NCBI GenBank assembly: GCA_028713975.1
Contig: JAQTNE010000006.1
Coordinates: 1-64,000, forward strand
Source: Sulfuricella sp.
GTDB taxonomy: Bacteria; Pseudomonadota; Gammaproteobacteria; Burkholderiales; Sulfuricellaceae
Direction: 5' to 3'
DNA length: 64,000 nucleotides
Position numbers and translations under genes: made by a program. Shown in pieces: positions 9,301-16,497 of the stretch (its first letter is position 1; every line of letters begins with the position of its first letter). The notes under the pieces are model-generated. The model saw nothing but the letters and a program-made list of their open reading frames with translations, had not been told where the DNA came from and did no database searches.

Positions 9301-9454
9301 CGGGCCCGGCTCGGAAATTCAAAAACCCTTGGCGATCGTAGTGATCGGCGGATTGATCAGTTCTACGTTGCTGACGTTGATAATCCTGCCGTTGCTCTAT
9401 CTGCGGTTCGGGGTTGTCGACGCCAAAAATAACGTGAAAAAGGTGGAAAAATGA
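6359..9454 (+). CDS. Heavy-metal RND efflux pump (HME family, CusA-like)
   Basis: A 1031-aa inner-membrane proton antiporter with 12 predicted helices and two large periplasmic loops. The N-terminus (FSLTQRLVVALTTLLL, then NQLPIDAFPDV) is diagnostic of the CzcA/CusA family. In TM4 the sequence is LAIALGMLVDAAVVVVEN (about residues 393-410). Divalent-metal pumps such as CzcA carry DFGxxVDG here, whereas CusA has an Ala at the first acidic site and VDAA. This pump therefore looks like a monovalent Cu(I)/Ag(I) type, consistent with the adjacent copper chaperone genes. Metal specificity remains an inference. Confidence 0.9.
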   Translation: MLSRIIEFSLTQRLVVALTTLLLIGAGTVAFNQLPIDAFPDVASTQVKIILKAPGMTPEEVETRIVAPIEVELLGIPNKKILRSVSKYAVTDITIDFEDGTDIYWARNQVAERLSGVMKDLPPGISGGLAPITTPLGEMLMFTIEGGDLTLLERRSLLDWVIRPALRTLPGVADVNTLGGLVRSFEVMPDNAALQARGVTLAQLQQALETNNRNDGAGRVKDGEEVLLVRSEGAIKTLDDVRAITIASRAGQVVRVGDVATVRIGHLSRYGTVTRNGKGEAVEGLVLGLRGANASTVVNGVKARLKELAPSLPPGVKTEIFYDRGNLVERAVGTVAKALMEAIVLVVILLLLFLGNLRAAIVVAVTLPLAALFTFILMRLFGMSANLMSLGGLAIALGMLVDAAVVVVENIVSHMAHDPGAKNLPHLHVIYRAVREVVTPVTMGVVIIIVVFLPLMTLQGLEGKLFIPVALTIVFALAGSLILALTAIPVLSSYLLKQGDHSDPWLVRKLTAVYMPALDWALKHGRVVAIGALTALALTMAVYPLIGKTFMPVMDEGDIIIGVEKLPSINLQQSFQLDLRIQRAIMAKVPEVKGIVARVGADELGLDPMGFNQTDTFLVLKPRDQWRKPDKEWLTDQLREVLKDFPGIVHSFTQPIDMRVSEMVIGVRGDVAVKVFGPDLATLNQQAEKIETVLKGIKGSEDVYRLRNEGVQYLKVEIDRLAAGRMGLSVEEIGVALRSQLEGQVLGVVLEGVRRTPLLLRGSDAVRDIPSVFADLRLTLPSGQSVPLASVAQLKRVDGPVKIDRENSQRYTVVQTNVRGRDLVGFVEEAKQAVAKQAPSPSGYSLTWGGQFENQQRAAARLAIVVPIALGLIHLLLFVTFGSMRQAWLVFANIPFALVGGVWALWLSGEYLSVPASVGFIALLGIAVLNGVVMVSYFNQLRAQGMALAEVVVEGAKRRLRPVMMTASITAFGLIPLLFASGPGSEIQKPLAIVVIGGLISSTLLTLIILPLLYLRFGVVDAKNNVKKVEK

Positions 9455-9762
9455 AACAACCTGATTGCTGTTTGACGCTTGTTTTCCCTAAGGAGATGGA
9501 AGAGCACATGACCGACCATCTGCTCGAACATCCCGAGCTGGCAAGCGGTTTTACCACTTACGAGGTGGAAGGGCACGGCCAGGCAACGGTCTACCATAGC
9601 GTCAACGAGCGGGTTCGTGGCCGGGCGCGCAAGGTGAAGATGGAAGTGGTGATGGCGCATGAGGACGCACAAGCCCTGATCGGCCATTTCAAGGAATTCC
9701 TGCCGAGCCGGGAGATCGCTTACTGGATTGCGCCGATCAATGAATTCGGGAGGTTCGCATGA
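9451..9762 (+). CDS. DUF3240 family protein
   Basis: A 103-aa protein overlapping the pump by the ATGA junction (9451-9454) and the channel gene by a second ATGA (9759-9762), so all are coupled. DUF3240 proteins are found beside CusA/CzcA-type pumps and have a small ferredoxin-like (PII/CutA-like) fold. Here a TLVFPKEMEEHMTDHLLEHPE start is followed by a KMEVVMAHEDAQALI strand-helix unit. A regulatory or metal-sensing role is suspected, but none is established. Confidence 0.8.
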   Translation: MKQPDCCLTLVFPKEMEEHMTDHLLEHPELASGFTTYEVEGHGQATVYHSVNERVRGRARKVKMEVVMAHEDAQALIGHFKEFLPSREIAYWIAPINEFGRFA

Positions 9763-11156
9763 GCCTGATAAGCAAAACCTGTTCACCGCAGAGACGCAGA
9801 GGCGCAGAGTTAAAAAACAGGGAAAAAGGCGATTCTGCAAGCTTGATATGCGCACAGAGGGTTGGTTTTCTCTGCACCTTTGCGTCTCTGCGGTTAATGG
9901 CTTTTTTTCTGGCGTTTACTGCCTCATTGCCTGCAATGGCGGCTGAGACATTGGCCAATTATCCCGATCTGCCGCCGACCGCAGCAGTCGAGGTGGCGAT
10001 CAAAAACAGCCCGGAAGTGCTGGCCGCGCAGTCCGGTATCACGGCTGGAGAGGCCATCAGCCGGCGTTTGCAGGCGGGCGAGCATGAATTCAATTTGCGC
10101 ATGATGGGGCAGCGGCGCAGCGTCAATCCATCGGAGCGTTACCGCGAATGGGACGTCGGGCTGGAGCGGGCGATCCGCCTGCCCGGCAAGGCTGCGCTCG
10201 ATGGCAAGCTGGGCGAGGCCGAAAAGGCGCGCTCGCAAACGATGTACGGCGATGCGCTGCACGAGGCGGGGCGCAGCCTGCTGAAATCCTGGTTTACCTG
10301 GAACCGGGAACGCGCCCAGGCGCAGCAATGGTCTGATCAGGTCGATCTGCTGAAGCAGCAGGCGCAAATCGTCGCCAAACGGGTGCGCGCCGGCGATGCG
10401 CCGCGGCTCGAAAGCGATCTGGCCGAGGCCGCCGTGGCGCAGGCACAGAGCATGCTGCACCAGGCGCGGCTGCGCGAACAGGTGGCCGCCAACGACCTCG
10501 GCCAGCGCTTTCCGGACATTGTTTTGCCGAAGGCAACGACGCTTTCCATGCCGGCTCCGTTGCAGCAAGGGCTGGATTACTGGAAAGAGGAAATCCTCAT
10601 GCACAATCACGAGCTGGGGGTGGCCCGCAACGATTCTTCGCTTGGCCGCCTGCATTCGGAGCGTTCATCCGCCGACAAAATTCCCGACCCTTCTGTCGGG
10701 CTGCGCTTCGCCGGTGAACGTGACAGCGCAGAGCGCATCGTCGGTTTGCAACTATCCATCCCCTTTCCCGGCGGCGCACGTTCGGCCCGTGCGGATGAGA
10801 GCAGGGCACTGGCGGAGATGGCGGTGCAACGCGAAGCTGCCGTGCTGCGCCGGGTTACCGCCGAAGCGGTCAACAGCTTTGTCGCCGCCCAGGCCGCCTA
10901 TGGCGGCTGGCAAAGCGCTCGCAGCGCAGCCGACAAGATGAGCGGCAATGCCGAATTGATGTCGCGCGCCTATGCCTTGGGCGAGATGGGCCTGCCGGAA
11001 GTGCTGACGGCGCGCAGGCAGGCGCTGGAGTCAACGCTTACGGCCGCGATAGCGCAACTGGAGGCGGCCGAGACCCGTTACCGGCTGCTGCTCGACGCCC
11101 ACCAGTTATGGAAGCTGGATATCGACGGCGAGGACGAGAATCACGCTCATTATTGA
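9759..11156 (+). CDS. TolC-family outer-membrane channel of the metal efflux system
   Basis: A 465-aa outer-membrane factor with the coiled-coil helical repeats of the family (about residues 80-260 and 290-450). It would complete the adaptor-pump-channel complex. GGGAGG at 9748-9753 and the ATGA overlap with DUF3240 argue for the start at 9759. The first 46 residues, however, are largely encoded by dispersed repeat IR-2 (9785-9895), and a normal signal peptide (MAFFLAFTASLPAMAAE) begins only at Met47, base 9897, which has no Shine-Dalgarno. The repeat thus seems to have inserted in frame into the start of the gene. Whether Met1 or Met47 is used is unresolved. Confidence 0.85.
   Translation: MSLISKTCSPQRRRGAELKNREKGDSASLICAQRVGFLCTFASLRLMAFFLAFTASLPAMAAETLANYPDLPPTAAVEVAIKNSPEVLAAQSGITAGEAISRRLQAGEHEFNLRMMGQRRSVNPSERYREWDVGLERAIRLPGKAALDGKLGEAEKARSQTMYGDALHEAGRSLLKSWFTWNRERAQAQQWSDQVDLLKQQAQIVAKRVRAGDAPRLESDLAEAAVAQAQSMLHQARLREQVAANDLGQRFPDIVLPKATTLSMPAPLQQGLDYWKEEILMHNHELGVARNDSSLGRLHSERSSADKIPDPSVGLRFAGERDSAERIVGLQLSIPFPGGARSARADESRALAEMAVQREAAVLRRVTAEAVNSFVAAQAAYGGWQSARSAADKMSGNAELMSRAYALGEMGLPEVLTARRQALESTLTAAIAQLEAAETRYRLLLDAHQLWKLDIDGEDENHAHY
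9785..9895. repeat. Inverted repeat IR-2 inside the start of the channel gene
   Basis: ACCGCAGAGACGCAGAGG begins the left arm (9785) and CTTTGCGTCTCTGCGGT ends the right arm (9894). Over 25 positions about 23 pair. It belongs to the same family as IR-1, IR-3 and IR-4, but unlike them lies inside an open reading frame and keeps it open. Confidence 0.8.
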
Positions 11157-11198
11157 AGATTGGCTGGCTTTATGGTGATCCCACATACGGCGCGGGTG

Positions 11199-11612
11199 TC
11201 ATTTCTCTGTTTGCTCCAGCCGTAATAAGGTTAGCACCATTTCCCGAATGATTTCTTTGTGCCCGTCATTTAACTTATTGATGTTAGATAACAATTCAGT
11301 ATTTCCTACGAGATAGGTTTGTCTGTCCTGATCAACGTGAATTCTATTCTTCACCCCTCCGTTGGTGTCGGCGGTTTCCCCAAAACGTAACCATTCTGTG
11401 GAAACGTTCAGCCATTTGGCCAAGGTGAAAATCTTGTCCTGGGACGGAATTGCCCCGCCCAATAGCCATTTTCTTACGGCTTGTGTTGTAACGGGTTTGC
11501 CGGTGTAACGCAGATTGAATTCCAGGGTTAGCCGGGTCGGGCTCCTTACCTGAATTTTAGCCTGGTGCATTGCTTGTAGCAGCCGTTCGCTGAATGCTTG
11601 TTTTTCGTTCAT
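11199..11612 (-). CDS. HTH transcriptional regulator (lambda-repressor/Cro-like fold)
   Basis: A DNA-binding protein of 137 aa from the ATG at 11612 (147 aa if the GTG at 11642 is used). The N-terminal half contains an XRE-like helix-turn-helix: TTQAVRKWLLGGAIPSQDKI with the following LAKWLNVSTEWLRFGE segment typical of phage-type repressors. The C-terminal half is short, helical and acidic, with no LexA/CI protease motif. It reads away from the diguanylate cyclase gene. A perfect palindrome overlaps its start codons, suggesting autoregulation. Its targets are unknown. Confidence 0.75.
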   Translation of the reverse strand: MNEKQAFSERLLQAMHQAKIQVRSPTRLTLEFNLRYTGKPVTTQAVRKWLLGGAIPSQDKIFTLAKWLNVSTEWLRFGETADTNGGVKNRIHVDQDRQTYLVGNTELLSNINKLNDGHKEIIREMVLTLLRLEQTEK

Positions 11613-11613
11613 G

Positions 11614-11632
11614 GTTTCCATTTTCTGGAAAC
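11614..11632. promoter_or_regulatory. Perfect palindrome at the HTH gene start, candidate operator
   Basis: GTTTCCA (11614-11620) and TGGAAAC (11626-11632) form a perfect 7-bp inverted repeat with a 5-bp spacer. It covers the first codons/leader of the HTH gene, a common place for an autorepressor operator. Confidence 0.5.
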
Positions 11633-11642
11633 ATGCGCACAA

Positions 11643-11976
11643 ATAAGTAACTGATGGTTGCTATTATGAGTAACCACAAGTATCATAATTTGATTATGAC
11701 CGCCGAGTACGGCACTGGTTTCAGTCGTGTCGAGACGTTGTGTAAATAAACCTGCATGCCGGGCTTGTCTCCTTGAAACGGCAATTTTCGACTGCGGGTT
11801 GGTATTAATCCGGCCATGTCATTCCAGACGCTTTTGGGGGAATGTCGTGAATGGACGGATCAATGTGACCGCGTTAACAGCATGGATTGTGATTCGTGAA
11901 AGTGCTGTCTGCACGGTTGGGAAGCGCTGCTTAATAGCGCGATGAAGAAAAAGCTCAGGGCATATGGCGCCCATAA
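11643..11976. other. Intergenic region between the HTH gene and the diguanylate cyclase
   Basis: About 330 bp with no supported ORF. Apart from the palindrome at 11656-11675, CATTCC/GGAATG (about 11819-11845) can form a hairpin, and GGGC/GCCC near 11957-11971 forms another just before the cyclase ATG. No riboswitch consensus was recognised. Confidence 0.5.
11656..11675. promoter_or_regulatory. Second, imperfect palindrome upstream of the HTH gene
   Basis: GGTTGCT and AGTAACC bracket a 6-bp centre with one mismatch in each half. It lies about 42 bp (four helical turns) from the first palindrome but differs in sequence, so it could bind another protein or be chance. Confidence 0.3.
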
Positions 11977-12933
11977 ATGAACTTTTTTCCGGCAACCAAA
12001 TTTAACCATTCAAGACAGGTAGTTGCTGTGCCACTTTCCCGTCTGACCCCTGCCGAAATAAGCGACATTATAGCCCAGCTCGAGCAGGCTAAGCACCGCT
12101 ATAACGGGTGGGCGAAGGCATTGCTGTCACAGATCGCCTGTGGCCCGCGCAGCTTGGCTGCTTTTCCGGAAGATATTCATTGTGGCTGGCAGGATTTTGA
12201 AACATGGTATACCGGCGACAGCACGACCCGTTTTCTAAATGGGCTTCCGGCTTATTCAGGTATAGCCAAACACCTTCAGGCGGTGCGCACTTACGCATCG
12301 ATTCTATTGGGGCAGCCTCAAGGCGCATCGCCAATTGAACAAAGCGTTTTCGATGCTTTCATGGAGCAATCACACCTGCTTGAATGGCAGATGTGGCGGT
12401 TGCATCAGGAAGTAAGAGATATCCTCAGCGCCATTGATCCGCTTACCGGCGTGAGCAGCCGGAAAGGCATGATTTCCAGGCTGCAACAGGAGCAGCAGCG
12501 GGTACGGCGCACCCCCGACAGTCATTGCGTTATCGGCATGATGGATTTTGACCATTTCAAGGAAATCAACGATACCTACGGCCATCAGGCCGGCGATCAT
12601 GTGCTGCAGGCCGCAATTTCTTTCGTCGTCGGCTGGTTGCGCAATTACGACCTGATTTACCGGTACGGCGGGGAGGAGTTCCTGATCTGCCTGCCGGCTA
12701 CCAGTTTAAAACAGGCGAAAAAAATCCTGGAAAGAGTGAAAAACGGCCTGGAAGCGATGCCAATCACGCTAGACAGCGGCGCTGAGGCGCGGGTCACGGC
12801 GTCCTTTGGCATATCGTTATTGGATGACTCCGCTTTGGTGGAGGAAGTTATTGCTCGCTGTGACAAAGCCCTTTACCAAGCCAAGCAGAACGGACGCAAC
12901 CAGATAGTGGCATGGCGTCCCGAGCAGGATTAG
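11977..12933 (+). CDS. Diguanylate cyclase with N-terminal CZB-like domain (DgcZ-like)
   Basis: A 318-aa soluble protein. The C-terminal GGDEF domain (about residues 150-310) is intact: DPLTGVSSRKG, DFDHFKEINDTYGHQAGD and the active-site YRYGGEEFLICLP. It should make c-di-GMP from two GTP. No RxxD inhibitory site is evident before GGEEF. The N-terminal helices carry AKHRYNGW and IHCGWQDFETWY, resembling the chemoreceptor zinc-binding (CZB) domain of E. coli DgcZ, which senses zinc through His/Cys ligands. One of the expected H-x3-H histidines (GIAKH here) appears missing, so metal sensing may be altered. It is transcribed alone. Confidence 0.85.
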   Translation: MNFFPATKFNHSRQVVAVPLSRLTPAEISDIIAQLEQAKHRYNGWAKALLSQIACGPRSLAAFPEDIHCGWQDFETWYTGDSTTRFLNGLPAYSGIAKHLQAVRTYASILLGQPQGASPIEQSVFDAFMEQSHLLEWQMWRLHQEVRDILSAIDPLTGVSSRKGMISRLQQEQQRVRRTPDSHCVIGMMDFDHFKEINDTYGHQAGDHVLQAAISFVVGWLRNYDLIYRYGGEEFLICLPATSLKQAKKILERVKNGLEAMPITLDSGAEARVTASFGISLLDDSALVEEVIARCDKALYQAKQNGRNQIVAWRPEQD

Positions 12934-13242
12934 GAACCGGATTCATGCTGGGAGAAGTCTGCAGCCTCAACGTTGTTTATTAACCCGGCTATGTCATTTC
13001 GGGTAACAGCGCTCAGACCGCGCTACCCGGAATCCGTGTGTTACTGAATTTTCGTTCTTGTGCCTCGATGGTCTTTGCGGAAATGATGGGAAGGGGCAGA
13101 ATGATGTGGCTATGTTCAACCCGCTACCCCGCCATTTCACCGCATCCACGTCGGATAGCGCCCCATCGTTCCCCATTTTTTTCATTAGCCGCCGCTCCAG
13201 GCGTTACAATGAAAATATTCAGATTGCCTTGATGCGATTGCG
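12934..13242. other. Intergenic region upstream of the corrinoid operon
   Basis: About 309 bp without a supported ORF. A hairpin with arms CGGGTAACAGCG and CGCGCTACCCG (about 12997-13027) lies 65 bp after the cyclase stop and could end that transcript. No cobalamin riboswitch (no B12-box-like sequence) was recognised before the corrinoid gene. Confidence 0.5.
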
Positions 13243-13887
13243 ATGATCAACTCCGAAATGAACAAGTTGGTGGAGACCCTGCTGCAAGGGGATCATGCCG
13301 GTGCCTTGGCCGAGGCGAAGCGCCTGCGCGCTGCGGGCGTGGCGCCGGAGCGGATCGTGACGGAGGGGATGGAAGCGGCGATGAGCCGGCTCGACGACAA
13401 GTGCACTGTGGAAAGCTTCAACCTGCTGGAAATCATGCTGGTCGGGCGCGCGGTGTCGGCGGTGGCGAACGAGCTTTACCCGGAGGGTATGCCGCCCGAG
13501 CAGGGACGGGCTACTTTTGTTATCGCCACGCTGGAGGGTGATGTCCACGACTTAGGCAAGAATATCACCAGGATGGTGCTGATCGGCAAGGGTTACCGGG
13601 TGGTGGATCTGGGCAAGGACTGTCCGGTGGAAAATCTGGTGAACGCGGCCCAGCGCGAGCAGGCCGATGCGGTGCTGGTGAGCGGACTGATCTCGCCGGT
13701 GATCGCGCAGGTGCGCAAGGTCAGGCCCGCTCTGGCGGAACGGGGTTTGGGCGGCATCAAAGTGGTGGCGGGCGGCGCCGCGCTGAAGCAGTCGTCGGCC
13801 GAGGCGTTGAACGTGGATTACGTTGCGGAAACGGCGTTCGACGGGGCGCGTTATCTCGATGAACTGATGCGGAGGCGTCATGAATAG
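13243..13887 (+). CDS. Corrinoid (B12)-binding methyltransferase shuttle protein
   Basis: A 214-aa protein with the two-domain layout of MtaC/MtbC-type corrinoid proteins: an N-terminal helical cap (about 1-85) and a Rossmann-like B12 domain. Cobalt is ligated by the His of the DVHDLG motif (Asp100-x-His102-x-x-Gly105). The supporting motifs VLVSGLIS and VVAGGAAL follow at the usual spacing. It should carry a methyl group on cob(III)alamin between two methyltransferases. It is the first gene of a four-gene unit and overlaps the next gene by 8 bp. Confidence 0.9.
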   Translation: MINSEMNKLVETLLQGDHAGALAEAKRLRAAGVAPERIVTEGMEAAMSRLDDKCTVESFNLLEIMLVGRAVSAVANELYPEGMPPEQGRATFVIATLEGDVHDLGKNITRMVLIGKGYRVVDLGKDCPVENLVNAAQREQADAVLVSGLISPVIAQVRKVRPALAERGLGGIKVVAGGAALKQSSAEALNVDYVAETAFDGARYLDELMRRRHE

Positions 13888-14905
13888 CCTGGAAAGAATC
13901 AAGGCCGCGATTGCCCTTGACCCGGTCGACCGCACGCCGGCGGTGCCTCAACTGTTCGGCCACGCCGCCACGCTGGCCGGTGTGGCGCTGGGGGATTATC
14001 TCCGCGACGGCGGTCTGCTCGCCCGTTGCCAGATTGAGGCGCTGAAGCATTACGGCCACGATGTTGTGTTCGCTTTCATGGATTTATCCGTTGAAACCGA
14101 GGCGGTCGGCTCAATCCTGCAATACCGCGAAAACCAATACCCGGATGTGGCTTCCTACGTGCTGACGCCTGACGGCGATTTGTCGGCATTGACCATGCCC
14201 GACCCGGCGCGCGCCGGGCGCATGCCGGAACTGCTGCGGGCGGCGGGAATCCTGCGGCGCGAGCTGGGTGACACGGTGCTGGTGGCAGGCTGCGTGGCGG
14301 GCCCGATGACCCTGGCAACCCAGTTGCTCGGCATCGAAACCGCGTTATATCTGGCGGCGGACGATCCGGAGCGATTCGAGAAAATCCTCGATTTTGCCGC
14401 CGCGGTCGCTATCCGCTACGGCACCGCACAGATTGCGGCCGGGGTGCATTTGCCGGTCATTTTTGATCCTGCCGCCTCGTCGGCGGTGGTGCCGCCGCAG
14501 TTTTTCCGTGAGCTGCTGCTGCCGCGGCTTAAACGGGTCTTCGCCGCCTTCAGCCAGGCCGGGGCGTTGGCCGGCTGGCTCAACATCGCCGGGCCGACCG
14601 AAGCCATCCTGCCTTATTACCCCGAGGCCGGGGCGGACATCGCAAATTTCGATTATTACGTTGCGCCGGATCGGGCGCAGCAACTGTTGCCACATACTTG
14701 CCTGGACGGCAACATAAAATCGTTGTCCTTCGTCGATGCCGCACCGGAAGAAGTCGGCGCCGCCGCCTCCCGGCTGGTGGCGGCGTTTGCCGGACGCGGC
14801 GGCTTCCTGCTTTCATCCGGCTGCGAGATTCCGCCCGAAGCGAAACCGGAGAACATTGCTGCCATGGTTGCGGCATGCCGGGGAGACGAAGCATGCCGGA
14901 GCTGA
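13880..14905 (+). CDS. UroD-family methyltransferase homologue (MtaA/MtbA/CmuA-like) with altered zinc site
   Basis: A 341-aa uroporphyrinogen-decarboxylase-fold protein. The gene is not hemE: it lies with a corrinoid protein and a corrinoid activator, so it belongs with MtaA/MtbA/CmuA-type methylcobamide:thiol methyltransferases. Those bind zinc through H-x-C plus a distant Cys. Here the H-x-C site reads LNIAG (residues 234-238), with Asn235 for His and Ala237 for Cys. The distant Cys315 (SSGCEIPPE) is kept. Two of three ligands are therefore lost, and the canonical thiol-activating chemistry is doubtful. It may bind the methyl-corrinoid protein without the usual reaction, or use another acceptor. 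Confidence 0.8.
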   Translation: MNSLERIKAAIALDPVDRTPAVPQLFGHAATLAGVALGDYLRDGGLLARCQIEALKHYGHDVVFAFMDLSVETEAVGSILQYRENQYPDVASYVLTPDGDLSALTMPDPARAGRMPELLRAAGILRRELGDTVLVAGCVAGPMTLATQLLGIETALYLAADDPERFEKILDFAAAVAIRYGTAQIAAGVHLPVIFDPAASSAVVPPQFFRELLLPRLKRVFAAFSQAGALAGWLNIAGPTEAILPYYPEAGADIANFDYYVAPDRAQQLLPHTCLDGNIKSLSFVDAAPEEVGAAASRLVAAFAGRGGFLLSSGCEIPPEAKPENIAAMVAACRGDEACRS

Positions 14906-16497
14906 TTCTCGGCAGCGACGGCGAGACGCATCGTATCTCTTTCGAGCCGGGTCCCTCCGTCCGCGATGTGCTGGATACAACCGATTTCCGCGTGCGTTCC
15001 GGCTGCCGCGGCTTGGGCGCATGCGGCCTGTGCCGTGTGCGCGTGGCCGGGGGAGAGTCCGGCGCGCCGACGCTGAACGAGCGCATACACTTGTCGCCGG
15101 AGCTGCTCTCCCAAGGTGTGAGGCTGGCCTGCCAGATATTGCCGCGCCACGACTTGCACATCGAAATCCTCAACCCGGCGCCGCCGTCGAACTGGAAGTC
15201 CACTCCGGACGCGGCGCTGCTGCACAATGCTCGCGACCAGCCGCGGGAAGGGCGGCTGCTGCCACCGGGAATCAAGCATCCGTGCGGCGTGGCGGTGGAT
15301 CTGGGCACGACTCATTTGTGCCTGTCACTGTTCGACCTGGTCAATGGCCGATGGTTGGCGGATCGGATGGGGCACAACCCGCAAGCCAATTTTGGCGCGG
15401 ACGTGGTGACCCGCCTCGCCGCGGCGGTCGAATCCCCCGGCGCGGCGCGGGAGATGAGCCGGCTGGTGGTGATGGCGATCGGCGAGGGGCTGCTCGATAT
15501 CGCCACACGCGAGGGTTTCGACCTGCGCCGCATCGTCTATTTCACGCTGGTGGGCAACACAGCGATGCTGGCCCTGCTTTCGGGGCGCAATTCCGGGCTG
15601 CTGTTGCAGCCGGACTACTGGATCCGACCGGTGGACTGTCTGCCGCTGGAAACCTCGGCCTGGGTGGCCGCTTGGGGGATCAACCCGGTGGCTGCGGTCG
15701 AGGTGATTGCCCCGCTGGCGGGGTTTGTCGGTTCTGATTTGCTGGCCGGTCTGGTGGCGATGCACCTCGCCGAAGGGGAGGCACCGGCGTTGTTCATTGA
15801 TTTCGGCACCAATTCCGAGATCGCATTGTGGAGTGGCGAAGCGTTGTGGGTGACCTCGGCTGCGGGAGGCCCGGCCTTTGAAAGCAGCGGCATCAGTTGC
15901 GGGGCGCCGGCGGAAGCGGGTGCGGTGTTCCGGGTGACGCTGGGTGAAGAGGGTGACATGGTCTGCCGGATTATCGGCGACGATCGCGCCAAGGGGCTGT
16001 GCGGTTCCGGGCTGGTGGATCTGATCGCGCGCCTGCTCGAAACCGGCAGGCTGACCCGCACCGGCAAATTCGCCGGCGGCGAGGCCGGCTTCACTTTCAA
16101 TGCGGGCGAAACGGTGCTGACCCTGACCAAGGGCGACGTGGATCTGCTGCAGCGCGCCAAGGCCGCTGTTGGGGCCGGCATCCGGGCGTTGTGCGACAGC
16201 GCCGGGGTGGGCGTCGGGCAGTTGCGGCGGGTGTGCGTCGGCGGGGCGTTCGGGCGCTATCTCGATGTCGGCAGCGCCCAGGCAATCGGGTTGCTGCCGG
16301 CGCTGCCGCAGGCAGTGGTGGAACTTGCCGGTAATACTGCCCTGGCCGGCTGCTGCGACGTCATGCTGTCGTCGCTGGCGGCGCAGCGGCTGGAACGGCT
16401 GCGCGGCAGCGCCCGGCTGATTAACCTGGCCAGCTACCCCGGTTTCGAGGATGCGTTTCTCGAAAACCTTTACCTTCAGCCGATGCGGGAGGAATGA
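14893..16497 (+). CDS. RACE protein: ATP-dependent reductive activator of corrinoid enzymes
   Basis: The ATG at 14893 overlaps the previous gene by 13 bp; an open extension to 14698 is rejected because it lies inside that gene in another frame. The 534-aa protein starts with a plant-type [2Fe-2S] ferredoxin domain: Cys38, Cys44, Cys47 and Cys80 in C-x5-C-x2-C-x32-C spacing. The rest is an ASKHA-fold ATPase-like C-terminal domain (DUF4445/RACE), with VAVDLGTTHLCL, LFIDFGTNSEIAL and VCVGGAFGRYL. RACE proteins reduce inactive cob(II)alamin on corrinoid proteins to cob(I)alamin at the cost of ATP. Its presence argues that the upstream corrinoid protein is catalytically active. Confidence 0.9.
   Translation: MPELILGSDGETHRISFEPGPSVRDVLDTTDFRVRSGCRGLGACGLCRVRVAGGESGAPTLNERIHLSPELLSQGVRLACQILPRHDLHIEILNPAPPSNWKSTPDAALLHNARDQPREGRLLPPGIKHPCGVAVDLGTTHLCLSLFDLVNGRWLADRMGHNPQANFGADVVTRLAAAVESPGAAREMSRLVVMAIGEGLLDIATREGFDLRRIVYFTLVGNTAMLALLSGRNSGLLLQPDYWIRPVDCLPLETSAWVAAWGINPVAAVEVIAPLAGFVGSDLLAGLVAMHLAEGEAPALFIDFGTNSEIALWSGEALWVTSAAGGPAFESSGISCGAPAEAGAVFRVTLGEEGDMVCRIIGDDRAKGLCGSGLVDLIARLLETGRLTRTGKFAGGEAGFTFNAGETVLTLTKGDVDLLQRAKAAVGAGIRALCDSAGVGVGQLRRVCVGGAFGRYLDVGSAQAIGLLPALPQAVVELAGNTALAGCCDVMLSSLAAQRLERLRGSARLINLASYPGFEDAFLENLYLQPMREE

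Noticed and set aside
12934..13242. Cobalamin riboswitch before the corrinoid operon
   Set aside because: No B12-box-like conserved sequence was found in the leader; only a simple hairpin near the end of the preceding gene.
14698..14892. N-terminal extension of the RACE protein
   Set aside because: This part lies inside the methyltransferase gene in another frame and is Arg-rich; the ferredoxin domain starts right after the ATG at 14893.
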